Shown: piece after piece, positions 49,808-57,535 of the stretch
Numbering within the stretch: the first letter of the stretch is position 1
How the letters are laid out: each line of letters begins with the position of its first letter
Notes under the pieces: generated by a model
The model's input: only the letters and a program-made list of their open reading frames with translations
Databases searched by the model: none
Told to the model about the DNA's origin: nothing
Position numbers and translations under genes: made by a program
Assembly: GCF_000765805.2 (NCBI RefSeq)
Contig: NZ_JRPD02000013.1
Location: 1 to 57,535 of the forward strand
Source of the DNA: Helicobacter muridarum
Lineage (GTDB): Bacteria > Campylobacterota > Campylobacteria > Campylobacterales > Helicobacteraceae
Length of the DNA stretch: 57,535 bases
Direction of reading: 5' to 3'

Positions 49808-50196
49808 TTTGCCAAGAAAAATTTACAAGGTAACACATTATTTATGTGACTTAAGGCTTATATATTCAAATAGACAAAATGTTTATGAGGAGATAACCCC
49901 AAACTCAAATACTTATTTGTTTTAAAGCAATGCTGTTTTAAAAAGCACAACACCGCAAAAGCCATTGATAATTGGCAAAATCTCACTTTGACAATTATCA
50001 AAGAAGCCAAAATGGTGATTTGACTAATTTAAAGACAAAAATATAGTGCTTGATAATTTTGCGAATATTTTTAGATTCTAATGATGGCAAAGTAAATATA
50101 ACATTTCTTTGCAAAATAAATGGCTATAATCAAGGCTTAACTTGGCTTGACAAAGCACCTTTCTTGCCTTTTTGCTATTTATCGTGCTTTAATACC
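49808..50196. other. Intergenic, nothing recognised
   Basis: About 390 bases between two convergent genes. No frame with family resemblance and no clear terminator hairpin. Confidence 0.45.
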
Positions 50197-51279
50197 TTAA
50201 AACTTATCCTTATGAATCTCAACTAAAAACTTCACCCTTTCTGGATCTTGATGATTAAAAAAGAGGCTTGTTTTGCTATCTAAACTAGCGATTGTCTGCA
50301 TATCATCTTCACTTAGGGCAAAGTCAAATACATTGATATTTTCAATCATTCGCTCTTTGCGTGTGGTTTTTGGAATACAAATAATGCCTCTTTGAATCTG
50401 CCATCTTAAAATCACCTGTGCAACACTTTTATTGTATTTTTTGCCAATCTCACCAAGAGTAGGATTGCTAAACATATTGTTTCGTCCCTCGCCAAAAGGT
50501 GCCCAAGATTCCATAGCGACATTATATTCTTGCAAGACTTTTTGTGCCTCAAACTGCGCATGGAGAGGATTGCACTCTATTTGATTAAGGGTGGGTTTGA
50601 TTTCATTGTTTAGGCAAAAATCCACGATTCTATCAGGATAAAAGTTACTCACACCAATAGCCTTAAATCTACCCTCTTTATAAAATCTACTAAGCGCCCT
50701 CCATGCCCCATAAGTATCATTATAAGGTTGATGAAGAAGCATTAAATCTACATAATCAAGCCCGAGTTTGCGTAAAGATTCCTCACATGCTTTAAGTGCT
50801 TTGTCTTCAGGGTAATTATTAATCCATAGCTTTGTGGTGATGAAAAGCTCTTCACGTTTTAACCCACCTTGCAAGGCGGTTTTTATCGCCGCACCCACAC
50901 CCTCTTCATTAAAATATGCTTGGGCAGTATCAATGCTTCTATATCCCACAGAAATTGCATCCTCTACGCACCTTTGTGTTTCTTTTGCTTCTATTTGATA
51001 CACCCCATAGCCTAAAATTGGCATTTTCACGCCATTATTTAAAGTGATAAATTCCATTGTGTCTCCTTTATTTTGTGAAATTTGTGTTTGGGATTCTACA
51101 TTTTTTGCACCTTGATTTTGCGCTCCATTTGTAGAATCCTTAGAATCTGTTTTAGAATCACACGCACTTAAGGCAAAGCTGCTTAAACTTGCTACACTTG
51201 CCATTGTGCCAAATTTTACGCTTGTTTTTAGAAACTCTCTACGCGCTAAAGATTCTGTGGATTTTTGCTTCTTTTGCAT
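50197..51279 (-). CDS. Tat-leader aldo/keto reductase, DkgA-like
   Basis: 360 residues from the ATG at 51279, chosen for its AAGGAG site five bases upstream. Residues 13-14 are the twin arginines of RREFLKTS; the hydrophobic stretch ends in LSAC (Cys40), a lipobox, so a Tat-exported lipoprotein is possible. The NADPH-dependent aldo/keto reductase barrel follows, with tetrad Asp117, Tyr122, Lys150 and His183, closest in pattern to 2,5-diketogluconate reductases. An internal ATG (Met75, 51057) with a strong AAAGGAG site begins exactly at the enzyme domain. It is driven by a MerR-type promoter. Intact. Confidence 0.88.
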   Translation of the reverse strand: MQKKQKSTESLARREFLKTSVKFGTMASVASLSSFALSACDSKTDSKDSTNGAQNQGAKNVESQTQISQNKGDTMEFITLNNGVKMPILGYGVYQIEAKETQRCVEDAISVGYRSIDTAQAYFNEEGVGAAIKTALQGGLKREELFITTKLWINNYPEDKALKACEESLRKLGLDYVDLMLLHQPYNDTYGAWRALSRFYKEGRFKAIGVSNFYPDRIVDFCLNNEIKPTLNQIECNPLHAQFEAQKVLQEYNVAMESWAPFGEGRNNMFSNPTLGEIGKKYNKSVAQVILRWQIQRGIICIPKTTRKERMIENINVFDFALSEDDMQTIASLDSKTSLFFNHQDPERVKFLVEIHKDKF

Positions 51280-51311
51280 TGCAGCTCCTTGAAAAATAAA
51301 ATCCATTTGGC

Positions 51312-51342
51312 ATTATAAATCCTGCCACCTAGTGTTTGTCAA
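51312..51342 (-). promoter_or_regulatory. MerR-type promoter upstream of aldo/keto reductase
   Basis: Minus strand: TTGACA (51342-51337), a 19-bp spacer beginning AACACTAGGTGG, and TATAAT (51317-51312). It matches four other promoters in the window. Confidence 0.75.
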
Positions 51343-51445
51343 GGTGGATTTAGGAATTTCAAGGATTTTTAGATTCTGTGGAATCTGGCTTTACAAAAAC
51401 CCCCTTAGGCTAATGCCCTTAAAGTCTCACTTTTTTACCAAATAC

Positions 51446-52813
51446 CTATAAGGTTTCTATAATTTCAAATCGTCTTTGTAGCATTTCTAAAATATTTTCT
51501 TCTTTGAAATATACTTGTATTTTTTCATCTTTATAAAATTTGTCATATATTTCAATAATTTCTCTAATATCAGTTTTGTCTAAAAATCCTTCTTTTTCTA
51601 GTCGTGCAATAATATCAATTACTTTTGGTAGCATTGTGCCACTTGTTATAGAAATACGCTCAATTAAGAAAAAACATTGTGCCTTTGAGGGATGTTTTAT
51701 TTTAGTTCCATAAAAATGCTTCATTGCTTCAATAATGCCAAATATTTTATTATCAAAACGTACAGAATTTAAATAAACTTCTAATTGTTGTTCTTTGGCT
51801 AGAAATTTATTGAGCCAACAATAGCTTAAACAAATTTCAGCAAGTTTTCTTAGCTATATTTTTTTATCCATATTTTCAATAAACAAGGTTCTAAAAAGCT
51901 GTTGAGTGACAGTAGAACCACCAGAAAAAGGTATTGCTTTGATATAAGATATTTTTTTAATAAGTGGTATTTTTCTACCACGACATAATAAAGCCCTACT
52001 TGTTGCCTTCCAATCTACTCCTTTGTGTTGGTAAAATCTTTTATCTTCAATATTAATAAGCATTTGTTTAAGAATATTTAAATCAATCTGTTGCCTTTTA
52101 GATTCATAAACTGATAATTTGGCTCTATATAAAATATGTTCAAAATTATCTACAAATTTTATTCTAAGTAGTGTAAAAATTTTTCTAAATATAATTAAAG
52201 AGAAGTTTTCATTTAAATCTAAAATCCAATAAATATAAAGACAAATTAAAATTACAAATACAAATAGAGAAAAAATTAAAATATAGAATAAAGAATTTTT
52301 TGAAAGAAAACCTATGATACATAATGTTACAAAGCACAAAATAGGAACAATCCAATATAAATAATGAAAGTTTAATTTAATACTAAAAGGCAGACTAGAT
52401 CCTTCAAGTATTCCTTTTTCAAATAAGAATTTTTGTGTCCCATAATCTATACCTAGCATTCGTCTTAAGATAACAATCTTTCGCTTTGCAAAGATAATAG
52501 CTTTTTGCCTGTCTGCAAAATTTTTTGTCATAAAGATAAATAACAAAATAATTAAAATTCCAACAAAATACCATATATATTTTGGATTTTCTATTTCTAT
52601 ATTTTTGGTAAATATATTTTCTAATTTTTCGCTCATTCCAGTTAAAAGTGAAATAAGAATAGCACCAAATGCAAGAATATATTTTATGAGATTATCAAAA
52701 ATTTTTTCCTCACTTTCAACAATCTTGCAACAAAATTTATATTCTTCTAATGCAATATCTCTATTTTTGTTCTCATCAAAATAATAAGTTGGAAAATATT
52801 GCTGCCAATTCAT
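51446..52813 (-). CDS. Membrane-anchored GT51 transglycosylase-domain protein, in-frame TAG
   Basis: A single frame from 52813 to 51446 interrupted by one TAG (51856-51854) after residue 319. Residues 1-200 hold about four membrane helices in two pairs with a charged loop (RQKAIIFAKRKIVILRRMLGIDYG), unlike the usual single anchor. From about residue 245 comes the GT51 peptidoglycan glycosyltransferase: motif 1 EDKRFYQHKGVD with Glu256, and motif 2 GGSTVTQQL. After the stop the family motif continues (RKLAEICLS, KEQQLEVYLNSVRF, then a degenerate FGT). GT51 enzymes polymerise lipid II. With the stop, only the first half of the fold is made. It differs from the normal cell-wall enzyme and may be accessory or defence-related. 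Confidence 0.65.
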
Positions 52814-52926
52814 TATTTCCTTTCTATTTTTATGTTTAATAGATTTTACATTTAATCTTATTATAGGGTTAAATTTATCTTAATATTTATTTCAAGATTA
52901 TACCAAACTCGCCCTTAATTCAATTT

Positions 52927-53751
52927 TTAATAATTCGTCCAAGAAAATAAGCTTTTATTAGTGTCAAGTCCATTTAGAAACTCCATATCTTTTGGGCTTA
53001 AAGAGAAGTCAAAGATATTAATATTTTCTACCATTCTATGCTTTTTAGAAGTTTTTGGAATCACACTTATGCCTTGCTCAATGAAATATCGCAAAATGAC
53101 TTGTGCGGGGGTTTTGTTGTATTTTTGCGCTATGCTTACAAGTGTGGGATTCTCTAAAATTGGACATCTAGCTATATTTTTCCCTGCGATAAAAGGACTC
53201 CAGCTTTGCAAAAGTGTGCCTTTAGCTTTCATTGCTTCTCTTAGGGGCTTTTGCTGCATTAGTAAATGCGTCTCACATTGATTAATCGCCGGAATTATCT
53301 CGCAAGTTTTGATAAATTCATTATATGCCTTTGCGCCAAAGTTTGAAATGCCAATACTCTTTAAGATTCCTTGCCTATAAAAGCCTTCCATTGCCCTATA
53401 CATCGCCTTTGATTGTGCGTAGGGCATATGAATGAGCAAAGAATCAAGATAGCTAAGATTCAAAACTTTTAGCGATTTTTCAATACTCCTTTTTGCCTCC
53501 TCCTCACTGCTAGATTCTAAAAGCTTTGTTTGGATAAAGAATTCCTCGCGCTTAATTCCGCCTTTAATTGCGTTATTTATCGCTGCACCTAGCTCACTTT
53601 CATTGCGATACATTTGTGCGCTATCAAAGAGCCGATAGCCTACTTCTATTGCCTCACTCATCGCCTTTTTCCCCGCTCTTCCCGTGAGTGTATAAGTGCC
53701 AAGCCCAAGAATTGGCATTGTAATGCCATTATTGAGAGTGAGAGTTTGCAT
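52927..53751 (-). CDS. Aldo/keto reductase, DkgA-like, cytosolic
   Basis: A 274-residue NADPH-dependent aldo/keto reductase with no export leader. Catalytic tetrad Asp43, Tyr48, Lys76 and His108; the C-terminal IPKTSKKHRMVENINIFDFSLS contains the NADPH 2'-phosphate site. It is about 50% similar by eye to the enzyme part of the Tat-leader reductase at 50197-51279. An AAGGATTATA site precedes the ATG. No MerR-type promoter lies upstream, unlike its relative. Intact. Confidence 0.88.
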   Translation of the reverse strand: MQTLTLNNGITMPILGLGTYTLTGRAGKKAMSEAIEVGYRLFDSAQMYRNESELGAAINNAIKGGIKREEFFIQTKLLESSSEEEAKRSIEKSLKVLNLSYLDSLLIHMPYAQSKAMYRAMEGFYRQGILKSIGISNFGAKAYNEFIKTCEIIPAINQCETHLLMQQKPLREAMKAKGTLLQSWSPFIAGKNIARCPILENPTLVSIAQKYNKTPAQVILRYFIEQGISVIPKTSKKHRMVENINIFDFSLSPKDMEFLNGLDTNKSLFSWTNY

Positions 53752-53833
53752 TATAATCCTTATAAAATTTGGTAAAAACTAAAATTAAATTTTAACTTTA
53801 TAACTATTAACTCTTGACACATCTTAATTGGAA

Positions 53834-54190
53834 TCAAAATATATTTCTTCGAGAGCCCCAAAGCATTATAAATACGCCACAAAAGACGCACAAAACACCA
53901 GATATATCCCAATGATTCGGGCTTTGACCCTCTATGAAATACAGCCACAGAAGCGAGGAGATGATATAGATTCCGCCATAAATCACATAGGACCTACCTG
54001 CAAAATCAAGACTTGTTTTGGTTAAAATATAGGCGAACAAAACCACACAAGAGATACCAAGTGCTAACCAAAGTGGTGATTTATGCGATTTAAAAACTAG
54101 CCAAAAAGAAAAGCAACCCAAAATCTCAAAAAATGCCGCTAAAAAATAAATACCAAATTCTTTAAGCATTATTCTACTTGCCTTTAACAT
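53834..54190 (-). CDS. YnfA-family (UPF0060) membrane protein
   Basis: Up to 118 residues with four hydrophobic helices; a later start at 54169 (MLKEFGIYF) is equally possible and aligns better with the family. Hallmarks: FFEILGCFSFWL in helix 1, AGRSYVIYGGIYI in helix 3, and WDISGVLCVFCGVFIML in helix 4. YnfA is a small inner-membrane protein resembling SMR drug exporters. It is the leftmost of the cassette chain: a methylase 3'-end copy lies 52 bases upstream of its start. Intact. Confidence 0.85.
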   Translation of the reverse strand: MLKASRIMLKEFGIYFLAAFFEILGCFSFWLVFKSHKSPLWLALGISCVVLFAYILTKTSLDFAGRSYVIYGGIYIISSLLWLYFIEGQSPNHWDISGVLCVFCGVFIMLWGSRRNIF

Positions 54191-54242
54191 CTGAAATATT
54201 AGTATTATAGTATTATTTAAATTCCATAATTTAATCTCCTAA

Positions 54243-54480
54243 TTACTTAGATTTATATGATTTGTAGATTAATTTATCAATTTGGGATTCTATGGCATAG
54301 ACGTTACATAGGAGTCTCTTTGGAGTCTCTTTCATTTTTAGATTTTCATCATACTTTCTAGTGAGATTAAAATCCTTAAGACTTCATGATAACTTAGCAA
54401 AATTTCTTTACTTGTCATATTGAGTATTCATAGAATGCGAAATATCTATTTTTGAGATTTTCTTTGAAATGCCTTGGTTA
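54243..54480 (-). pseudogene. Methylase 3'-end copy 4, with relic of coding repeat
   Basis: Minus strand 54296-54243 reads AIESQIDKLIYKSYKSK and a stop, matching the C-terminus of type IIG-like R-M enzymes (LESQIDxLVYxLY). About 54480-54300 upstream of it contains DISHSMNTQYDK in broken frames, a relic of the same coding repeat found in mod. The rest of 54297-54526 shows no gene. Confidence 0.6.
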
Positions 54481-54526
54481 AAGATTTAGCATGATAAATA
54501 GAATACCCGCAATGATAAGGAAAAAT

Positions 54527-55338
54527 TTAAGGACGACAAGTTGTTTTAATGTTTAGAATCTTATTAGATAAATTTATGATTTGGCACGCTAAAGATTGAT
54601 TAGTTTCTGTGATTTTTGCGGATTGCAAGTCTTTGTATATTTCCAAACAAAAACCTACTATTAAAATAATACACACTATTATATTAAAGTAGATAATAAA
54701 CTTGCATTGATTATCCTCTACACTTTTAACAAAAGCTATTTTAGAGATAAAGTTAAAAAGAAAATATAAAATATTTCCGAAAAATAAAGCTATAAAAGCA
54801 ATAGCAAAAGCCAAACGATAAATGCTTGCCTTATCGATATTTGATAAAACAGAGGTTGAAAATACCAATCCACTAACAAATGCTAGAACAATAGAAGCAA
54901 AAATCCCTAAGATTGTAATATATTGACTTTGTTGTTTATCTAGATTTTCCTTTAATTCTTTATATTTTTTATCTAGTTCCTTAGAGGTATTTTTAATCTC
55001 ATTAATTTTATTATCGGAATCTTGCAGCCTAATACATTCCAAGTTTATATGGTCATAAAGTTTTTCTAGTTCTAGTTTAATATCTTTAACTTTTTCTTTT
55101 TCTTCTATAATCTGTTCAAGTATTCTTATGTTCTGTGCAAGTGTCATAAAATCCTGCTCTTTATCCTTTGCAGAATTTAGAATAATCGTTGTGATTCTTG
55201 AGTATTTATGTCTATAATTTTCTTTATAAATTTCTTTAAGTTTATTAATAATATCTTCTTTTTCTATTTCTTTTACAATTTGCTTTTCACATATAGTTGC
55301 TTAACAATGCTTTCTAGCTTTATATCTTGGTTGTTCAT
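54527..55338 (-). CDS. Membrane coiled-coil protein, probable Panacea-linked toxin, frameshifted
   Basis: Starts at 55338 inside the stop of the Panacea gene (ATGA overlap). The opening MNNQDIKLESIVKQLY needs one base near 55293 to continue as EKQIVKEIEKEDIINKLKEIYKE; after that the frame is open through MTLAQNIRIL (55147) to 54527. The protein is a long helical coiled coil followed by about three to four membrane helices (GIFASIVLAFVSGLVFS onwards). Panacea antitoxins neutralise many unrelated toxins, including membrane toxins, so the tight coupling suggests this is the toxin. Toxicity is inference. Known toxin families are not recognised. Confidence 0.55.
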
Positions 55339-55775
55339 TGAGATTTTGCTTCATCTTTTAAAAGTTTTTTGTTAATTATTTCTTTTTTATCTTCTTTAAA
55401 GCTTTTGTCCCAAGCTCCACCTTCTCTATGGCTTTTTTCAACCAAATTCCAATACGATTCTTGATTGCATTTATCAATAGACTGATTAATAATGTCCAAC
55501 TCTTTTTTGGTGAGTTTTTCTGATATGATTTCTTTTTCTGGTTTATCAATGGAATTAGCTCCATAGTTGCGATATTCGTAATATACTTCTCTTACAACAG
55601 GTCCATACTTCCAAGCCTCAAAATCATCACAGATTAAATGCTTATCAAATTCTTTAATATAATCAAGCTCAGTAAAATATAAAGTTTTTTGCAATTCCAA
55701 ATTACTTAAATCTTTATCAGATTTTTTAAGTATATATTTAGCCAATTCTAGAGCGCGTATCATAACTAAATCCAT
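55335..55775 (-). CDS. Panacea-domain (DUF4065, SocA-like) antitoxin
   Basis: A 146-residue protein with the Panacea/GepA signature: LQKTLYFTELDYI, then DDFEAWKYGPVVREVYYEYRNYG. Panacea proteins are broad antitoxins that bind and neutralise adjacent toxins; other members are proteolysis adaptors (SocA). Its stop overlaps the start of the next gene by four bases, the usual antitoxin-toxin arrangement. A methylase 3'-end copy lies 42 bases upstream of its ATG. Intact. Confidence 0.85.
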   Translation of the reverse strand: MDLVMIRALELAKYILKKSDKDLSNLELQKTLYFTELDYIKEFDKHLICDDFEAWKYGPVVREVYYEYRNYGANSIDKPEKEIISEKLTKKELDIINQSIDKCNQESYWNLVEKSHREGGAWDKSFKEDKKEIINKKLLKDEAKSQ

Positions 55776-55817
55776 AATATAAACTTGAGCAATATTATAT
55801 GCTTATATTATTTAATT

Positions 55818-55899
55818 TTATTTAGATTCTATGATTTTAATCTCTTTATTAGTAAGATTATAGAGATTATAGACTAAGCAATTAATGGCAGATTCTAAG
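55818..55899 (-). pseudogene. Methylase 3'-end copy 3
   Basis: The minus strand reads LESAINCLVYNLYNLTNKEI, then KIIESK and a stop at 55820-55818. It is the same C-terminus as at 57344-57420. The Panacea gene begins 42 bases later. Confidence 0.7.
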
Positions 55900-55936
55900 G
55901 TTGAATGATAATATTTCTGTATTTAGCAGTTGATTA

Positions 55937-56467
55937 TTACGTTTTATTGCTCGACAAAATTTCTTTATGTCTGTCTTCTGCTTCAGCTTTATTTTTAAAA
56001 AACTCTATCTTGCTTATAAATATATTGCCTATATGGCATTTTTTATTTAGTTGCCCCAATTTCAGTAAATCAGCTTCCAAGATAATTTTGCTCTTAAAAC
56101 ATCTTACAATTTTTATCATCAGAAGCAAAAAATAATCAAGTTTATAACAATATACTTCATTATCATTTCTAAATGCAGTTTGAACATAAACATTTGGAAA
56201 GCATTTGTATGGCTTAAGCCAAGCATTATTTTGCGTATGTCCATAAACAGCTATACCTTTGCTAGTTATTATAAATTTATAGTTCTCTAATGCTGCTTTA
56301 CATAGTGCTAAGCAAAGAAATGATTCTCTAAATAATTCTCTCATGGCATCAAAATATTTAAAAAATGAATATCTTTTTATAAAAAACTGGATAGCCAAAA
56401 TGATGATACTACCTATGCCACTAAAAGCCCCTATCTTAAATAGGGCAAAATCAAAAGTAATGCTCAT
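55937..56467 (-). CDS. Hypothetical protein with N-terminal membrane helix
   Basis: A 176-residue protein. Residues 12-30 (GAFSGIGSIIILAIQFFIK) form one membrane helix; the rest is soluble, with about six cysteines and aromatic residues. The ATG overlaps the stop of a methylase 3'-end copy (ATGA). I do not recognise a family. Its place between the DUF4393 and Panacea cassettes suggests a defence or stress role, which is inference only. The frame is intact. Confidence 0.6.
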   Translation of the reverse strand: MSITFDFALFKIGAFSGIGSIIILAIQFFIKRYSFFKYFDAMRELFRESFLCLALCKAALENYKFIITSKGIAVYGHTQNNAWLKPYKCFPNVYVQTAFRNDNEVYCYKLDYFLLLMIKIVRCFKSKIILEADLLKLGQLNKKCHIGNIFISKIEFFKNKAEAEDRHKEILSSNKT

Positions 56468-56556
56468 TTAATTCCTTTCCATAAGCTTAATCTTGCTTTG
56501 CTTAGATTATAAAACACATACACTAATGTATCAATCTGGGATTGCAAAGCTAAGGC
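56464..56556 (-). pseudogene. Methylase 3'-end copy 2
   Basis: The minus strand reads ALALQSQIDTLVYVFYNLS, then a diverged tail that ends at a TGA overlapping the next gene's ATG. It is the most diverged of the four tails. DUF4393 ends 24 bases before it. Confidence 0.55.
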
Positions 56557-56580
56557 GTAAGCAGTGCATTTTTATAAAAG

Positions 56581-57334
56581 CTAACATTTTAAAAATTCTT
56601 CACATGTTTTACTGATACAAATTTCTGTAAAAGCTTTCCCGAAAGCATTAAGTTCAATTCTATAAAAATATTTAAGCACATTTTTATAGTTGTTATATTG
56701 TCCGTTTTTTAAAATTTCTTGTCCCTGTGTTGAATAGTATGAAACTAGATTACCATCAATTTCAAAAAACTTTCAGTTTGCTGATAATAAGAACCTGTTA
56801 ACAATCCTAAAAGTGTAAGATGATTTTTGTAGATAGCGAAAAAATCTTTATTAATATGATATGAAACTTCAATGCATTCTTCTTCATATATGCCATTCTC
56901 ATTAATTCTCATATAATAAATACAATCAATATAACGATATATTTTAAAAGTGTTAAGATTTCTGCTTCATCTTTAGAAATTTGCTCTAAAATTTTAGGGA
57001 ATGCAGGACTTAGGAAGCCTTGTTTTGTTTTATCAACAGAACTTTGCAAGATATTGAAAAACATTTCGCCTAAAAGCGTTTCATCTTGATGTAAAGCTAA
57101 ATTTTGCAATGTTGGTATAACAATATTTGGTTGTGCTTTGATTCTATTATCTTTTGATACATTATTTTCTATTCTTGTAATCCATTTTCCAAATCTGTCA
57201 TTAAGTGTTTTTGTGGGATAGTAAATTGGTGCAAGAATAAGTTTGGCAATTTCGCCCAATGTTACACCTGCTTGTTGTGCTGCTGGCTATAAAATATCCT
57301 TATATACTTCTTTTAAATCAAAATTAATAGACAT
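56581..57334 (-). pseudogene. DUF4393 (Abi-alpha) protein, broken
   Basis: Starts at 57334 (MSINFDLKEVYKDIL), hits an in-frame TAG at 57289-57287, then continues PAAQQAGVTLGEIAKLILAP, NRIKAQPNIVIP and LLGEMFFNILQSSVD (the core DUF4393 segments). A shift near 56935-56945 and another near 56770-56840 separate the C-terminal part (SYYQQTESFF, GKAFTEICIS) to a stop at 56583-56581. DUF4393, also called Abi-alpha, is associated with abortive phage infection. All parts are in order, so the gene was complete before recent decay. A methylase 3'-end copy ends nine bases before its ATG. Confidence 0.72.
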
Positions 57335-57343
57335 ACTATCCCA

Positions 57344-57535
57344 TTATTTGTTTATAATTTTTATCTCCTCTTCGTTTAAATTATACAACTTATACACTAA
57401 TTTATCAATTTGGGATTCTAATTTGCTTGTGTCGGATATTTTGTCGTGTTGAGGGCAAATGCTCGAAACATCTCTTTGAGAATCCCTTGATTCTTTACTT
57501 AGAGATTCTTCACCTGCTAACGCAGGTTCAGAATG
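57344..57535 (-). CDS. 3' end of type IIG-like R-M/methylase gene with in-frame coding repeat (cut by window edge)
   Basis: The minus strand is open from the right edge to a TAA at 57346-57344. The last segment reads SKLESQIDKLVYKLYNLN, then EEEIKIINK, the common C-terminus of Eco57I/TaqI-like N6 methylase R-M enzymes. Before it, in the same frame, lies HSEPALAGEESLSKESRD and QRDVSSICPQHDK, a version of the coding repeat inserted twice in mod. This is probably the tail of the parental gene whose 3' end is copied at 56464, 55818 and 54243; the body lies outside the window. Confidence 0.65.
   Translation of the reverse strand, partial: HSEPALAGEESLSKESRDSQRDVSSICPQHDKISDTSKLESQIDKLVYKLYNLNEEEIKIINK

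Noticed and set aside
51854-51856. Stop-codon recoding (selenocysteine or suppression) at in-frame TAG
   Set aside because: Other broken genes here have TAA, TAG and frameshifts at random places with no shared structure downstream, so decay is the simpler reading.
53814-53845. Plus-strand TTGACA followed by an AT-rich -10-like stretch
   Set aside because: No TATAAT at a sensible distance and no plus-strand gene downstream.
1-57535. Transposase, integrase, tRNA or attachment sites
   Set aside because: None seen on reading both strands, so the region cannot be called an integrative element on direct evidence.

Overview
The window looks like an accessory region of a Helicobacter chromosome, most likely an enterohepatic species. 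The DNA is AT-rich with AGATTCT-rich codon use. It carries an MdaB-type NADPH quinone reductase, homopolymeric G/C tracts of the kind used for phase variation in this genus, and many restriction-modification (R-M) genes. It also has a DUF1561/'virulence-modifying' type secreted protein, a family I recall from Leptospira, Bartonella and some Helicobacter. I saw no rRNA, tRNA, CRISPR array, transposase or integrase. The species call is inference.

Layout. 1-4.9 kb: mdaB (cut by the window edge), a LysE-family exporter, a decayed mdaB remnant, a broken Tat-leader SDR and an intact Tat-leader aldo/keto reductase. 5-10.2 kb: a type III R-M pair, res (poly-G frame OFF) and mod (with two in-frame repeat insertions). 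10.3-13.9 kb: a small FAD oxidoreductase, an Rrf2 regulator with twin palindromes, a P450 relic and an MFS exporter. 14-20.6 kb: type I hsdM (frameshifted), hsdS (poly-G between its two target-recognition domains), a frameshifted acetyltransferase and an RloC-like anticodon-nuclease gene. 20.6-24.8 kb: a Hachiman (HamA-HamB) antiphage pair between hsdS scraps. 25-28.2 kb: the DUF1561 protein, a broken LysE exporter and a broken second mdaB. 28.3-33.2 kb: a fused nuclease-methylase-specificity R-M gene with three recognition domains. 33.8-37.2 kb: esterase and GmrSD pseudogenes flanking an acetyltransferase. 37.3-39.1 kb: an MFS exporter and a MerR regulator. 39.1-42.9 kb: an AlwI-type IIS R-M system. 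43.4-49.8 kb: a vWA protein, type ISP and hsdS relics, and another type II R-M system. 50.2-53.8 kb: two aldo/keto reductases around a membrane-anchored GT51 transglycosylase. 53.8-57.5 kb: a chain of small cassettes (YnfA, Panacea toxin-antitoxin, an unknown, DUF4393/Abi-alpha), each preceded by a copy of the same methylase gene 3' end.

How it fits together. Three things stand out. (1) Five promoters share TTGACA, a 19-bp spacer containing an AACACTAAGTGTT-type palindrome, and TATAAT. Long 19-bp spacers are the signature of MerR-family control. One of the five sits in front of the only MerR gene in the window; the others drive an SDR, two aldo/keto reductases and an acetyltransferase, which suggests a dispersed stress regulon. 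(2) The three Tat-leader oxidoreductases all carry a second strong ribosome-binding site and ATG exactly at the leader/enzyme junction, so each may make an exported and a cytosolic form. (3) The right end looks like repeated insertion of defence cassettes at the 3' end of a type IIG-like methylase gene, each insertion leaving a copy of that 3' end.

Many genes carry frameshifts or nonsense codons. Some are clearly contingency loci (poly-G, poly-C), others look like true decay, and some single-base shifts could be assembly errors. All function calls rest on recognising motifs by eye; no database search was run.
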